Assembly (NCBI RefSeq): GCF_009857745.1
Contig: NZ_WWEN01000004.1
Coordinates: 1-64,000 of the forward strand
Length of the DNA: 64,000 nt
Direction: 5' to 3'
Origin: Thalassovita mangrovi
Lineage (GTDB): Bacteria > Pseudomonadota > Alphaproteobacteria > Rhodobacterales > Rhodobacteraceae
Position numbers and translations under genes: made by a program. Shown here in pieces: positions 18,517 to 28,288 of the stretch (position 1 is its first letter; every line of letters begins with the position of its first letter). Under the pieces are notes generated by a model. That model searched no databases, was not told the origin of the DNA, and saw only the letters and a program-made list of their open reading frames with translations.

Positions 18517-18705
18517 TCAGTGAACCAGCTTGGGCGGCTCCGGCAGGCTGATGCTTGCCTCGCCAAGCGATGCGCCGAGAGCGGTCCAGCCGATGACGCC
18601 GATTGCCAGCAGGGCTGCGGCGAATACGGCGCCGTTCAGAAGGGCGCGTTGGACGGATTTCGCGATCCGGTTACGCTCGAGTTTATCACCATAGTCAACG
18701 TACAT
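18517..18705 (-). CDS. Small single-pass membrane protein, unknown function
   Basis: A 62-residue protein. A charged N-terminal region (YVDYGDKLERNRIAKSVQ) is followed by one transmembrane helix (LLNGAVFAAALLAIGVIGW, about 22-41) and a short extracytoplasmic tail ending in PEPPKLVH. A clear AGAGAGG Shine-Dalgarno lies about 6 nt before the ATG at 18705, which supports it as real. I do not recognise a named family. It lies antisense to the dcw direction, between murD and the hydrolase gene. Confidence 0.6.
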   Translation of the reverse strand: MYVDYGDKLERNRIAKSVQRALLNGAVFAAALLAIGVIGWTALGASLGEASISLPEPPKLVH

Positions 18706-18943
18706 GGTCTCGCCTCTCTTTCGCCCCGATGTGAACCATAAAGCGTGAATGCGGCTTTTTCGGGGCTAAGCCGGGTATCACGCACCAAGCAGTCGGGCGC
18801 ATCGCTGCAAGTCCAGTGCCGACCTGCGCGGGCCTCGCCAAGACAACATGACCTCGGTCAAAGACACCCTTTCCGCGATCCGTCACCCTTCCTGCACGCA
18901 TTGCCACTCAGGACAGGCCGCAGCGCGCGGCGAAGGGGGGAAC

Positions 18944-19588
18944 ATGACGCAGCAGGGGATCGTTTCGGTCGGCCCGAAACAGCTGGAAGGAATCTTGCGG
19001 GTGCCCGACGATCCGATCGGGCTGGTGATCTTTGCCCATGGCGCAGGCAGCAGCCACCGCAGCCCGCGCAACAACCACGTGGCCGAGGCCCTGGGGCAGC
19101 GCGGCATCGCCACGCTTCTGTTCGACCTGCTGACCGAGGAGGAGGCGCTGGACCGGCGCAACGTCTTCGACATCCCGCTGCTGGGCGGCCGGATGGTCGC
19201 GGCGGTGGATTGGGCGATGGGGCAACCGGCGCTGGCCGATCTGTCGGTGGCGCTGTTCGGGTCCAGCACCGGGGCGGCGGCGGCATTGGTCGCGGCGGCG
19301 CAGGCGCCCGACCGCTTCGCCAGCGTGGTATCGCGCGGCGGGCGGCCCGATCTGGCCGGGCAGGTGTTGCCTGAGGTGCGCGCGCCGGTGCTGATGATCG
19401 TGGGCGGCCATGACGGGCCGGTGATCGACCTGAACGAGGCGGCGGCGGCGCAGATGACCTGCCCGCATGAGATCAAGATCGTGCCGGGCGCCACCCATCT
19501 GTTCGAGGAACCGGGCACGCTGGACCAGGTGATCGACCTGGCGGGCGACTGGTTCGAGACGCATTTTTCCGGGGAGGATCAGCAATGA
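18944..19588 (+). CDS. Alpha/beta hydrolase, dienelactone hydrolase-like
   Basis: A 214-residue alpha/beta hydrolase. FAHGAGSSHRSPRNN near residues 27-41 is the oxyanion region. The nucleophile elbow is GSSTG (in LFGSSTGAAAAL). The acid is in IVGGHDGPV and the catalytic His in GATHLFEEPG. No signal peptide, so it is cytoplasmic. The start at ATG 18944 follows GAAGGGGGG. It overlaps the next gene by four bases (ATGA). Hydrolases of this subfamily are often adjacent or fused to a phosphoribosyltransferase of the kind that follows. The substrate is unknown. Confidence 0.85.
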   Translation: MTQQGIVSVGPKQLEGILRVPDDPIGLVIFAHGAGSSHRSPRNNHVAEALGQRGIATLLFDLLTEEEALDRRNVFDIPLLGGRMVAAVDWAMGQPALADLSVALFGSSTGAAAALVAAAQAPDRFASVVSRGGRPDLAGQVLPEVRAPVLMIVGGHDGPVIDLNEAAAAQMTCPHEIKIVPGATHLFEEPGTLDQVIDLAGDWFETHFSGEDQQ

Positions 19589-20244
19589 GCCGTTTTCTCA
19601 ATCGCACCGAGGCGGGCAAGGCGCTGGCCGAGGTACTGGCGGAAAAGAATTACGACGACCCGGTGATCCTGGCGCTGCCGCGCGGCGGCGTGCCGGTGGC
19701 GATCGAGGTGGTGCGCGCGCTGAAGGCGCCGCTGGACCTTGTCATGGTGCGCAAGATCGGCGCACCGGGGCAGCAGGAACTGGCGGTGGCGGCGGTGGTC
19801 AATGGCGACGATCCGCAGATCGTGGTGAACGAGAGCATCGCGCAGGCCTTCGGCCTGACCGATGAGGATATCGAGAAGATGTCGCATTCGCGGCTGGATG
19901 AAATCCGCCGCCGCCGCGGCGTTTACCTCAGCGGCCGGACCCAGGTGCCGATCAAGGGCCGCACGGTGATCGTGGTCGATGACGGTATCGCCACCGGCGC
20001 GACGACGCGGGCGTCCTTGAAGGCGGTGCGGCGGCGCGAGCCGGCCAAGCTGGTGCTGGCGGTACCGGTGGCGCCGCAGGACGTGGTCGAGGAAATGCGC
20101 GCCGAGGTGGACGAGTTGATTTGCCTGTCGACGCCTTCCCCGTTCCAGGCCATCGGGCTGCATTACGTCGATTTCGGTCAGACCTCGGACGAGGAGGTGG
20201 TGCAACTGCTGGACGAGGCGGCGGAGCTGATCGGGCAGGGGTGA
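19585..20244 (+). CDS. Phosphoribosyltransferase-domain protein
   Basis: A 219-residue type I phosphoribosyltransferase fold. The PRPP-binding motif is VIVVDDGIATGATTRAS (about 128-144). LPRGGVPVAIEVVRAL and RKIGAPGQQELAVAAV are conserved in this uncharacterised PRTase group, which is different from the named purine or pyrimidine salvage enzymes. The ATG overlaps the stop of the hydrolase gene, so the two are translationally coupled and probably work together. The reaction is not known. Confidence 0.85.
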   Translation: MSRFLNRTEAGKALAEVLAEKNYDDPVILALPRGGVPVAIEVVRALKAPLDLVMVRKIGAPGQQELAVAAVVNGDDPQIVVNESIAQAFGLTDEDIEKMSHSRLDEIRRRRGVYLSGRTQVPIKGRTVIVVDDGIATGATTRASLKAVRRREPAKLVLAVPVAPQDVVEEMRAEVDELICLSTPSPFQAIGLHYVDFGQTSDEEVVQLLDEAAELIGQG

Positions 20245-20247
20245 GGA

Positions 20248-20315
20248 AGTCCCGGCCCGGAACAAGGCCCTCAGGCCGCCGGGCCAGCGCCAGTCCGCCC
20301 GGACGGACTGGCGCT
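20248..20315. repeat. Structured repeat family II, copy A, with perfect hairpin
   Basis: CCCGGCCCGGAACA, an inner GGCC-CTCA-GGCC stem, then CGCCGGGCCAGCGC. A perfect 12-pair hairpin AGCGCCAGTCCG / CGGACTGGCGCT (20286-20297/20304-20315) follows. A second copy lies at 27186-27229. It separates two convergent genes and may stop transcription, though no T run follows. Confidence 0.6.
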
Positions 20316-20426
20316 TCTGCGAGGCTTGTTCCCACGCCGATGGGACGCACGGATTTGGCGGGATAAAGTGCCATGCTCAGAGGTGAGCAGCGCCACCCCG
20401 CGGACTGGCGCTGGCCCGGCTTCTCG

Positions 20427-21608
20427 CTATGCCTGTGCGGCGATTGCGGTGCCTGCCGCGACCCCCGACGACCACGCCCATTGGAAATTATAGCCGCCGA
20501 GCCAGCCGGTCACGTCGACGCATTCGCCGATGAAATAAAGCCCGGGCACGGCCTTCGCCATCATCGTCTTCGATGACAATCCATCGGTATCCACCCCGCC
20601 CAGGGTCACCTCGGCGGTGCGGTAGCCTTCCGATCCGGTCGGAACCAGCTCCCACCCCGTCAAGCGCTCGCACAAGGCGGCAAGCGCCGCGTCGCTCTGA
20701 TCGGCCAGGTTGCCGGTAAGCTTCCACTCGCTCGACAGATATTCGGCCAGCCGCGACGGCAGCATCTGCGCCAGCACCGTTGACAGGTTCTTGCGCCCGG
20801 CCTGCTGCCGCTGGGCGCGCAGCGCCTCATAGGGGTCGGAATTGGGGAACAGGTTCACCGTGATCGCATCGCCCTCGCGCCAGTAGGAGGAGATCTGAAG
20901 CACCGCAGGGCCCGACAACCCGCGATGGGTGAACAGCATCGCCTCCTCGAAGCTCGCCCCGTTGCAGGTTGCCCGCACCGGCAGCGACACGCCGGACAGG
21001 CCGGAAAACCGCCCGTCGGGGAAGGTCAGCGGCACCAGGCCGGGGCGCGTTTCGGTAATGGTAAGCCCGAATTGCCGCGCGATGTCATAGGCCAGCCCGG
21101 TCGCCCCCATCTTGGGGATCGATTTGCCGCCCGTGGCGACGACGAGGTTGCGGCAGGTCACGGTCTTGCGCTTGCCTTCGCTTTCGATCAGCAGACGGAA
21201 CCCGTCTTCGGTCTTCTCGACCGATGTAATCTCGCTGCGCAGCCACATTGTCGCGCCCGCCTGCGCCATTTCATCCAGCAGCATCGCCACGATCTGCTTG
21301 GCGCTGTCGTCGCAGAAAAGCTGCCCCAGCGTCTTTTCGTGCCAGGCGATGCCGTGCCGCCCGACCAGGTCGAGGAAATCCCACTGCGTATAGCGCGCCA
21401 GCGCCGATTTGGCGAAATGCGGGTTCGAGCTGAGGAAATTGCCCGGCCCCGCATGCATGTTGGTGAAATTGCAGCGCCCGCCGCCCGAGATGCGGATCTT
21501 TTCGCCCGGCGCCTTGGCATGGTCGAGCACCAGCACGTCGCGCCCGGCATGGATCGCGCACATCATGCCGGCTGCCCCGGCGCCCAGGATGATCGTTTCA
21601 TATTGCAT
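20427..21608 (-). CDS. FAD/NAD(P)-dependent oxidoreductase, HI0933/YhiN (BaiN-like) family
   Basis: A 393-residue flavoprotein. The N-terminal dinucleotide fold is IILGAGAAGMMCAIHAG (about 6-22), followed by the family signature GEKIRISGGGRCNFTN (about 36-51). The second fold segment is NLVVATGGKSIPKMGATG. The C-terminal segment, GLYFIGECVDVTGWLGGYNFQ, closes the FAD site. Members have been linked to BaiN-type bile acid reduction in gut bacteria, but most have no known substrate. It sits on the minus strand between the PRTase gene and ftsW, interrupting the dcw block. Confidence 0.88.
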   Translation of the reverse strand: MQYETIILGAGAAGMMCAIHAGRDVLVLDHAKAPGEKIRISGGGRCNFTNMHAGPGNFLSSNPHFAKSALARYTQWDFLDLVGRHGIAWHEKTLGQLFCDDSAKQIVAMLLDEMAQAGATMWLRSEITSVEKTEDGFRLLIESEGKRKTVTCRNLVVATGGKSIPKMGATGLAYDIARQFGLTITETRPGLVPLTFPDGRFSGLSGVSLPVRATCNGASFEEAMLFTHRGLSGPAVLQISSYWREGDAITVNLFPNSDPYEALRAQRQQAGRKNLSTVLAQMLPSRLAEYLSSEWKLTGNLADQSDAALAALCERLTGWELVPTGSEGYRTAEVTLGGVDTDGLSSKTMMAKAVPGLYFIGECVDVTGWLGGYNFQWAWSSGVAAGTAIAAQA

Positions 21609-21750
21609 GGCGGGGGCCTGCCCGAAACGGCGGGTTTTGGCAAGTCTGGCCTAGACCATTCAAAACGCTGGTCAGCGAATCGCATTCGCGTTAGACTGAC
21701 CGCAGACCCCGAAAAGGGGCGATGACAGAGGCAGTAACGGCAGTAATCCA

Positions 21751-22917
21751 ATGACGGCTATGGTGCATGGTTCCGCCCCGGCAAGGGACGTGGAGCCGGT
21801 TCTTCCCAAATGGTGGCGGACGATCGACAAGTTGACGATGTCCTGCATCCTGATCCTGTTCGGGGTCGGGCTGCTGCTGGGTTTCGCCGCCTCGCCGCCG
21901 CTGGCGGAAAAGAACGGCTTCGGCCCGTTCCATTACGTCGAACGGCAGGCGTTTTTCGGCGGCGTCGCTTTGACCGCGATGTTCATTACATCGATGATGT
22001 CGCCCACGTTGGTGCGCCGGCTGGCGGTGATCGGTTTCGCGGTCGCGCTGCTGGCGGTGCTGGCACTGCCGGTTCTGGGCACCGATTTCGGCAAGGGCGC
22101 GGTGCGCTGGTATTCGCTGGGCTTCGCCTCGATCCAGCCGTCGGAATTTTTGAAACCCGGTTTCGTCGTGGTGGCGGCCTGGCTGCTGGCGGCGGCGCAG
22201 GAAATCAACGGCCCGCCGGGGCGGCTGTGGTCGTTCTTCCTGACCGTGTTCATTGTCTTCATCTTGGCGCTGCAGCCCGATTTCGGTCAGGCTTCGCTGA
22301 TCCTGTTTGCCTGGGGCGTGATGTATTTCGTCGCCGGGGCACCGATCCTGCTGCTGGTGGGGATGGCGGGGATGGTGATCCTGGCGGGCACCTTCGCCTA
22401 TAACAATTCGGAACATTTCGCGCGCCGGATCGACGGGTTCCTGAACCCCGATATCGATCCCACCACGCAGATGGGCTATGCCACCAAGGCGATCCGCGAA
22501 GGCGGCTTCCTTGGCGTCGGTGTCGGCGAGGGCGAAGTGAAATGGTCGCTGCCCGATGCCCATACCGATTTCATCATCGCCGTGGCGGCCGAGGAATACG
22601 GGCTGGTGCTGGTGCTGATCATCCTGGCGCTGTTCACCCTGATCGTGCTGCGGTCGTTCTACCGGCTGGTGAAGGAACGCGATCCGTTCATCCGGCTGGC
22701 GGGCACCGGGCTGGCGGCGATGTTCTGCGTGCAGGCGCTGATCAACATGGGGGTGGCGGTGCGGCTGCTGCCCGCCAAGGGGATGACGCTGCCCTTCGTC
22801 AGCTACGGCGGCTCGTCGCTGATCGCGGGTGGCATCGCCGTGGGGATGCTTCTGGCCTTCACCCGCACCCGGCCGCAGGGCCAGATCGGCGATATCCTGC
22901 GCGGGCACATGCGGTGA
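21751..22917 (+). CDS. ftsW: Peptidoglycan glycosyltransferase FtsW
   Basis: A 388-residue SEDS-family membrane protein that polymerises lipid II at the septum with FtsI. About ten transmembrane segments are visible. Family signatures are GKGAVRWYSLGFASIQPSEFLKPGF (the invariant RWxxxGxxxxQPSE block), LALQPDFGQASL with the catalytic Asp region, DAHTDFIIAVAAEEYG and LPFVSYGGSSLIAGG. A Pro-rich cytoplasmic lead precedes the first helix. ATG 21751 was taken; ATG 21760 is an alternative. The gene begins a new tight run followed by murG. Confidence 0.95.
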   Translation: MTAMVHGSAPARDVEPVLPKWWRTIDKLTMSCILILFGVGLLLGFAASPPLAEKNGFGPFHYVERQAFFGGVALTAMFITSMMSPTLVRRLAVIGFAVALLAVLALPVLGTDFGKGAVRWYSLGFASIQPSEFLKPGFVVVAAWLLAAAQEINGPPGRLWSFFLTVFIVFILALQPDFGQASLILFAWGVMYFVAGAPILLLVGMAGMVILAGTFAYNNSEHFARRIDGFLNPDIDPTTQMGYATKAIREGGFLGVGVGEGEVKWSLPDAHTDFIIAVAAEEYGLVLVLIILALFTLIVLRSFYRLVKERDPFIRLAGTGLAAMFCVQALINMGVAVRLLPAKGMTLPFVSYGGSSLIAGGIAVGMLLAFTRTRPQGQIGDILRGHMR

Positions 22918-23017
22918 GCCGCAAGGGGCGTTTCAACGGGGATGCGTTTTCTTTAGAAGACAACGCCACGGAAAATTGCAAATTCCCGGCCCTACGGGGC
23001 CGGACAGGAGGCCATAG

Positions 23018-24115
23018 ATGACCGCTCCGCTTCTCGTTATCGCCGCTGGCGGCACCGGCGGGCACATGTTCCCCGCCCAGGCTCTGGCCGAGGTCATGCT
23101 ACGCCGGGGCTGGCGGGTGAAGCTCAGCACCGACGCGCGCGGCGCGCGCTATACCGGCGGCTTCCCGCATACGGTCGAGATCGAACAGGTGTCGAGCGCC
23201 ACTTTCGCCCGTGGCGGCATCCTGGCCAAGGCGATGGTGCCGTTTCGCATCTTCGGCGGAGTCGCGGGCATGGTGGCGCGGATGAAGCGCGACCGCCCCG
23301 ACGTGGTGGTGGGTTTCGGCGGCTACCCGTCGATCCCGGCCCTTGGCGCGGCCACGATCCTGGGCCTGCCGCGGATGATCCATGAACAAAACGGCGTGCT
23401 GGGGCGGGTCAATCAGATTTTCGCGACCCGGGTCGACGACATCGCCTGCGGCACCTGGCCCACGACCCTGCCCGAAGGGGTCGAGGCGCGTCACGTGGGC
23501 AACCCGGTGCGCGCCGCCGTTCTGGAACGGGCGGGCGCGGGTTACATCGCGCCGGGCGATTACCCGATGTCGATCCTGGTGATCGGCGGCAGCCAGGGCG
23601 CGCGCATCCTGTCCGATGTGGTCCCCGCCGCCATCGCATCGCTGCCCGAGCAACTGCTGGCCAATATCCGCGTTGCCCATCAGGCCCGCGACGAAGACGG
23701 CGAACGGGTGGCGCAATTCTACGCCGAACAGGGTATCGCCGCCGATGTGCAGCCGTTTTTCCACGACGTGCCCCGCCGGATGAGCGAGGCGCAGCTGGTG
23801 ATTTCGCGCTCCGGCGCGTCCTCCGTCGCCGATATCAGCGTGATCGGCCGCCCGTCGATCCTGATCCCCTTCGCCGCCGCCACCGGCGATCACCAGACCG
23901 CCAACGCGCGCGGGCTGGTCGATGCGGGCGGCGCGATCCTGATCCCGGAAAACCGGCTTGATGTTCCCACCCTGGCAGAGCAGATAACCACCGTGCTCAC
24001 CAACCCGCGCGGGGCGTCGATGATGGCGCAGGCGGCGCTGTCGCGCGGCAAGCCCGAGGCGGCGCAGGAATTGGCGGGCATGGTCGAGGCGCTGGCACAG
24101 AAAGGCAAGTCATGA
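23018..24115 (+). CDS. murG: UDP-GlcNAc:lipid I N-acetylglucosaminyltransferase MurG
   Basis: A 365-residue peripheral membrane GT-B enzyme turning lipid I into lipid II. The first glycine loop is [17 protein letters not shown] (about 7-23), the second [16 protein letters not shown], and the acceptor-side motif is [11 protein letters not shown]. The donor-binding C-terminal half has [16 protein letters not shown] and [30 protein letters not shown] lies 7 nt before the ATG, and a GGCCC/GGGCC hairpin stands immediately upstream. The stop overlaps murC (ATGA). Confidence 0.96.
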   Translation: MTAPLLVIAAGGTGGHMFPAQALAEVMLRRGWRVKLSTDARGARYTGGFPHTVEIEQVSSATFARGGILAKAMVPFRIFGGVAGMVARMKRDRPDVVVGFGGYPSIPALGAATILGLPRMIHEQNGVLGRVNQIFATRVDDIACGTWPTTLPEGVEARHVGNPVRAAVLERAGAGYIAPGDYPMSILVIGGSQGARILSDVVPAAIASLPEQLLANIRVAHQARDEDGERVAQFYAEQGIAADVQPFFHDVPRRMSEAQLVISRSGASSVADISVIGRPSILIPFAAATGDHQTANARGLVDAGGAILIPENRLDVPTLAEQITTVLTNPRGASMMAQAALSRGKPEAAQELAGMVEALAQKGKS

Positions 24116-25509
24116 CTGCGGCAACCAAACTTCCGGTCGATATCGGCCCGATCCATTTCGTGGGCATCGGCGGCATCGGCATGTCCGGCATTGCCGAGGT
24201 GCTGGTCAACCTGGGCTACACCGTGCAGGGCAGTGACCTGAAGACCTCGAAAATCACCGATCGTCTGGCCGCGATGGGGGCGACGATCTTCGAAGGCCAG
24301 CGCGCCGAGAACCTGGAAGGCGCCGAGGTGGTGGTGATTTCATCGGCCATCAAACCGGGCAACCCGGAACTGGACGAAGCCCGCCGGATGGGCCTGCCGG
24401 TGGTGCGCCGCGCCGAAATGCTGGCCGAACTGATGCGGCTGAAATCCAACGTCGCCGTCGCGGGAACGCATGGCAAGACCACCACGACGACGATGGTGGC
24501 GACGCTCTTGGATGCGGGCGGGGTCGACCCGACCGTGATCAATGGCGGCATCATCCACGCCTACGGGTCGAACGCGCGGGTCGGCGCATCCGACTGGATG
24601 GTGGTGGAGGCCGATGAAAGCGACGGCACCTTCAACCGGCTGCCCGCGACCATCGCCATCGTCACCAATATCGACCCCGAACATATGGAACACTGGGGCA
24701 CGATCGAAAACCTGCGCAAGGGGTTCCTCGATTTCGTGTCCAACATCCCGTTTTATGGCCTCGCCGTCTGCTGCACCGATCACCCCGAGGTGCAGGCGCT
24801 GGTGGGCAAGATCACCGATCGCCGCGTCACCACCTTCGGCTTCAACGCGCAGGCCGATGTGCGCGCGATCAACCTGACCTACAAGGCGGGCGTGGCGCAT
24901 TTCGACATCGCGTTGCAATCCGAGGATATGCTGATCGAGGGCTGCAGCCTGCCAATGCCGGGCGATCACAACGTGTCGAATGCCCTGGCCGCGGTGGCGG
25001 TGGCCCGTCACCTGGGCATGACCCCCGATCAGATCCGTGAAGCGCTTGCCGGTTTCGGCGGCGTCAACCGGCGCTTCACCAAGGTGGGCGAAGTGAACGG
25101 CGTCACCATCATCGACGATTACGGCCACCACCCGGTGGAAATCGCCGCCGTGCTGAAGGCCGCCCGCCAGGCGACCGAAGGCCGGGTCATCGCGGTGCAC
25201 CAGCCGCACCGCTATTCCCGTCTGCATTCGCTGTTCGACGATTTCTGCAGCTGTTTCAACGACGCCGACGTGGTGGGCATCGCCGAGGTCTTCGCCGCCG
25301 GCGAGGACCCGATTGAGGGCGCCAGCCGCGACGATCTCGTCGCCGGGCTGATCCGCCACGGCCACCGCCACGCCCGCGCGGTCACCTCCGAGGACGATCT
25401 GGAACGGATGGTGCGTGAACAGGCCGGGCCGGGCGACATGGTCGTCTGCCTGGGCGCCGGGACGATTTCGGCCTGGGCCAACCGGCTGCCGGAGCGGTTG
25501 AAGGGGTAG
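24112..25509 (+). CDS. murC: UDP-MurNAc:L-alanine ligase MurC
   Basis: A 465-residue Mur ligase that starts peptide synthesis on UDP-MurNAc. The N-terminal Rossmann domain opens with [18 protein letters not shown]. The P-loop is [18 protein letters not shown] (about 120-137). [31 protein letters not shown] and the [18 protein letters not shown] segment are diagnostic for MurC. It overlaps murG by four bases. After its stop the cluster is broken by an APC permease gene. Confidence 0.97.
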   Translation: MTAATKLPVDIGPIHFVGIGGIGMSGIAEVLVNLGYTVQGSDLKTSKITDRLAAMGATIFEGQRAENLEGAEVVVISSAIKPGNPELDEARRMGLPVVRRAEMLAELMRLKSNVAVAGTHGKTTTTTMVATLLDAGGVDPTVINGGIIHAYGSNARVGASDWMVVEADESDGTFNRLPATIAIVTNIDPEHMEHWGTIENLRKGFLDFVSNIPFYGLAVCCTDHPEVQALVGKITDRRVTTFGFNAQADVRAINLTYKAGVAHFDIALQSEDMLIEGCSLPMPGDHNVSNALAAVAVARHLGMTPDQIREALAGFGGVNRRFTKVGEVNGVTIIDDYGHHPVEIAAVLKAARQATEGRVIAVHQPHRYSRLHSLFDDFCSCFNDADVVGIAEVFAAGEDPIEGASRDDLVAGLIRHGHRHARAVTSEDDLERMVREQAGPGDMVVCLGAGTISAWANRLPERLKG

Positions 25510-25569
25510 GGCGGGGAACCACCGCTTACCCGCTTTGCTGTTCTCTCACATTTCCTGATTTTGCCATGA

Positions 25570-25591
25570 CCCTTCCCCGCCGGGGGAAGGG
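25570..25591. other. Palindromic hairpin after murC
   Basis: CCCTTCCCC-GCC-GGGGGAAGGG type stem without a T run. Possibly an RNA stabiliser or weak terminator at the end of the ftsW-murG-murC run. Confidence 0.35.
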
Positions 25592-25740
25592 CCGTTGCGG
25601 TTGTGCCTCGGCATATCTTCTTTGGGGGCGGCGGCTTACCCTTCGTTAAGACCGCCGAAGACCGGGTTCCGGTCCCCGGCAAGATCGGGCATGATCGCCG
25701 CGAAACAATCGGGCATCTGAAAAACGAAGAAGGGCAAAGC

Positions 25741-26937
25741 GTGGGCGAGGGGTTGAAAAGACGGATCGGTCCGGTCGTGCTGACGCTCTACGGCATCGGC
25801 ATCATGGTGGGCGCGGGGATCTATGTGCTGACCGGGGCGGCGGCCGGGGCGGCGGGGATGTGGGCGCCGGTGGCCTTCCTGCTGGCGGGCGTGATCGCGA
25901 TCCCCTCGGCGCTGTCCTTTGCCGAATTGTCGGGCCGCATTCCCGAAGCGGCGGGCGATTCCGCCTATATCGAACACGGGCTGGGGCTGCATTGGCTGGC
26001 GGTGCTGGTCGGTCTGGTCAACGTCGTGGTGGGCACCGTGGCGGCCGCCGCAGTGCTGCGCGGCGGGGTCGGATACCTGCTGGCGCTGGTCGACATTCCC
26101 TTCGTCTGGGGCGTCGTTGGGCTTGGCGTTGCGCTGACCATCGTGGCGCTGATCGGGGTGATGGAAAGCCTGAGCTTCGCCGCGATCCTGACGCTGATCG
26201 AGGTGACGGGCCTTGGCATGGTGATCTGGGCCGGGGCCAATGCCGCGCCGGTCGAGGCGTTCCACCTGCCGATGCCCGCCCCGGAATGGGGCGGCATCGC
26301 GCTGGCCACGATCTTCGCCTTCTTCGCGCTGATCGGCTTCGACGATATCGTCAACATGGCCGAGGAAACCCGCAATCCCGGCCGCAACCTGCCGCTTGCG
26401 GTCATGGCCTCGCTGGTGGTGACGGCGCTGCTTTACGCGCTGGTGTCGCTGGCGGCGGTGCGCGCGGTCCCGCGCGAGGTGCTGGCGGGTTCGGACCGGC
26501 CGCTGGCGCTGGTCTGGGAAGCGGGCAGCGGCCAGCCGGGCTATTTCCTCAGCGCCATCGCGGTGGCGGCGGCGTTGAACGGGGTGCTGGCGCAGATCGT
26601 GATGGCGAGCCGGGTTCTTTACGGGCTGGGCAAGCGGTCGGTCTGGCTGACAATGTTCCGGCGCACCAATGCGCAGCTGGGCACGCCGGTTCTGGGCACG
26701 GTGCTGATCGCGGCGGCGACGATCGCGGCGGCGCTGGTCCTGCCGGTGGCGGTTCTGGCCGAAGGCTCGACCCTGGCGCTGCTGGTGGTCTTCGCTATCG
26801 TCAACGCCTCGCTGATCGGGGTGAAGCGCAAACGCGGCGATGAGGGCGGATTCACCGTGCCGGTCTGGATGCCCTGGCTCGGCGTGCTGTCCTGCCTCGG
26901 CACCCTGGCGGCGTCCGTGCTGGGGCGGCTGGGATGA
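25741..26937 (+). CDS. APC-family amino acid permease
   Basis: A 398-residue inner-membrane transporter with about 11-12 hydrophobic segments. The start of the APC fold is visible as LKRRIGPVVLTLYGIGIMVGAGIYVLTG, where GxGIxxGIYV-type glycine residues line the substrate site. ALSFAELSGRIPEAAGDSAYI matches the conserved APC TM2-TM3 loop. FALIGFDDIVNMAEETRNPGRNLP is the typical cytoplasmic motif. I chose GTG 25741 because GAAGAAGGG lies about 6 nt upstream and the fold starts right after it. A longer in-frame start at 25603 would add 46 residues without similarity. The transported amino acid is unknown. It overlaps the next gene. Confidence 0.85.
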   Translation: MGEGLKRRIGPVVLTLYGIGIMVGAGIYVLTGAAAGAAGMWAPVAFLLAGVIAIPSALSFAELSGRIPEAAGDSAYIEHGLGLHWLAVLVGLVNVVVGTVAAAAVLRGGVGYLLALVDIPFVWGVVGLGVALTIVALIGVMESLSFAAILTLIEVTGLGMVIWAGANAAPVEAFHLPMPAPEWGGIALATIFAFFALIGFDDIVNMAEETRNPGRNLPLAVMASLVVTALLYALVSLAAVRAVPREVLAGSDRPLALVWEAGSGQPGYFLSAIAVAAALNGVLAQIVMASRVLYGLGKRSVWLTMFRRTNAQLGTPVLGTVLIAAATIAAALVLPVAVLAEGSTLALLVVFAIVNASLIGVKRKRGDEGGFTVPVWMPWLGVLSCLGTLAASVLGRLG

Positions 26938-27185
26938 GCCTGTCGGTGGTGCTGGCCTGTGGATGGCTGGTGCTGACCAACCTGTTGGGGATGATCCCCA
27001 GCAAACGCAATCACTGGCCGCAGGCCTATGCGATGATCGCGCTTGGCCTGCCGGTGCTTGGTCTGGTGTTCTGGCAGCACGGGGTCTGGATGGCGCTGCT
27101 GTTCCTCGCCGCCGCGCTGTCGGTGCTGCGCTGGCCGGCGATCTATCTCGGCCGCTGGGTGAAGCGGAAGCTGGGGCGCGGATGA
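26934..27185 (+). CDS. DUF2484 membrane protein
   Basis: An 83-residue protein with three hydrophobic segments ([47 protein letters not shown]). It ends with [18 protein letters not shown], the conserved DUF2484 tail. The family is known mainly from Rhodobacterales, where it sits just ahead of murB in the dcw cluster, as here. Its function is unknown. The constant place suggests a part in envelope growth. The ATG overlaps the permease stop by four bases. Confidence 0.8.
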   Translation: MSLSVVLACGWLVLTNLLGMIPSKRNHWPQAYAMIALGLPVLGLVFWQHGVWMALLFLAAALSVLRWPAIYLGRWVKRKLGRG

Positions 27186-27229
27186 TCCCGGCCCGAACAG
27201 CGGCGCTTTGCGCCGCCGGGCCAGCGCTG
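27186..27229. repeat. Structured repeat family II, copy B
   Basis: CCCGGCCCGAACA, an inner GCGGCGC-TTT-GCGCCGC stem, then CGCCGGGCCAGCGC. It has the same outer stem as 20248-20294 but a different inner stem. Located between the DUF2484 gene and murB. Confidence 0.6.
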
Positions 27230-27306
27230 AGGGGCGGCGCCAGAGGCATTTGCCCCTTCCGGGTTTTGTCTTTAAGACGCTTTCAAACCAATTCGAGGGC
27301 GCGAAG

Positions 27307-28236
27307 ATGATCGAGAATTTGCCGGAAGTGCGCGGGCGGCTGACGCAGGACAAACCGCTGTCCGAACTCACTTGGCTGCGCGTGGGCGGTCCGGCGGATG
27401 TGCTGTTCCAGCCCGCCGATCTGGCCGATCTGCAGGATTTCCTCAAGGCGCTCGATCCCGCGATCCCGGTCTTCCCAATGGGGGTGGGCAGCAACCTGAT
27501 CGTGCGCGATGGCGGGTTGCGCGCGGTGGTGATCCGGCTGGGGCGCGGCTTCAACGGGATCGAAATCGACGGCGACCGGGTCACGGCGGGTGTTGCGGCG
27601 CTTGACGCGCATGTGGCGAAGAGGGCGGCCGAGGCGGGGCTGGACCTGACCTTCCTGCGCACCATTCCCGGCAGCATCGGCGGCGCGGTGAAGATGAATG
27701 CGGGCTGCTACGGGACCTATACGGCGGATGTTTTCGTCTCGGCCCGCGCGGTGACGCGGCAGGGCGAACTGGTCGAACTGAGCCCCGAGGGTTTGAAGTT
27801 CGAATACCGCCAAAGCGACCTGCCCGACGGCTGGGTCCTGGTCGAGGCCACGTTTGAGGCGCCGCAGGGCGATCCGCAAGAACTGGCCGACAGGATGGAG
27901 GCGCAGCTGAAAAAGCGCGACGAGACCCAGCCGACCAAGGATCGCAGCGCGGGCAGCACTTTCCGCAACCCAGCCGGGTTTTCCAGCACCGGGCGCGCCG
28001 ATGACGTGCACGACCTGAAAGCCTGGAAGGTGATCGACGACGCCGGCATGCGCGGCGCCCGCAAGGGCGGCGCACAGATGAGCGAGAAGCATTCCAACTT
28101 CCTGATCAACACAGGTGACGCCACCGCAACAGACCTCGAATCCCTTGGCGAAGAGGTGCGAAAAAAGGTTTACGAAAACAGCGGGATCACGCTAAAGTGG
28201 GAAATCATGCGGGTCGGCGAACCGGCCCCGGAATAA
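27307..28236 (+). CDS. murB: UDP-N-acetylenolpyruvoylglucosamine reductase MurB
   Basis: A 309-residue FAD enzyme reducing UDP-GlcNAc-enolpyruvate to UDP-MurNAc with NADPH. FAD-binding segments are [21 protein letters not shown] and [19 protein letters not shown]. The proton-donating Ser lies in [13 protein letters not shown] and the final catalytic Glu in [12 protein letters not shown] (read [12 protein letters not shown] here). The compact length fits the type II enzymes common in alphaproteobacteria. I chose ATG 27307 ([10 protein letters not shown]), preceded by GAGGGCGAAG. The upstream in-frame extension lies in repeat DNA. Confidence 0.95.
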   Translation: MIENLPEVRGRLTQDKPLSELTWLRVGGPADVLFQPADLADLQDFLKALDPAIPVFPMGVGSNLIVRDGGLRAVVIRLGRGFNGIEIDGDRVTAGVAALDAHVAKRAAEAGLDLTFLRTIPGSIGGAVKMNAGCYGTYTADVFVSARAVTRQGELVELSPEGLKFEYRQSDLPDGWVLVEATFEAPQGDPQELADRMEAQLKKRDETQPTKDRSAGSTFRNPAGFSSTGRADDVHDLKAWKVIDDAGMRGARKGGAQMSEKHSNFLINTGDATATDLESLGEEVRKKVYENSGITLKWEIMRVGEPAPE

Positions 28237-28288
28237 GTGCCGTCAAAAGGCGCAATCAGGCAGGGCCGTAACGGTCCATATATAAAGC

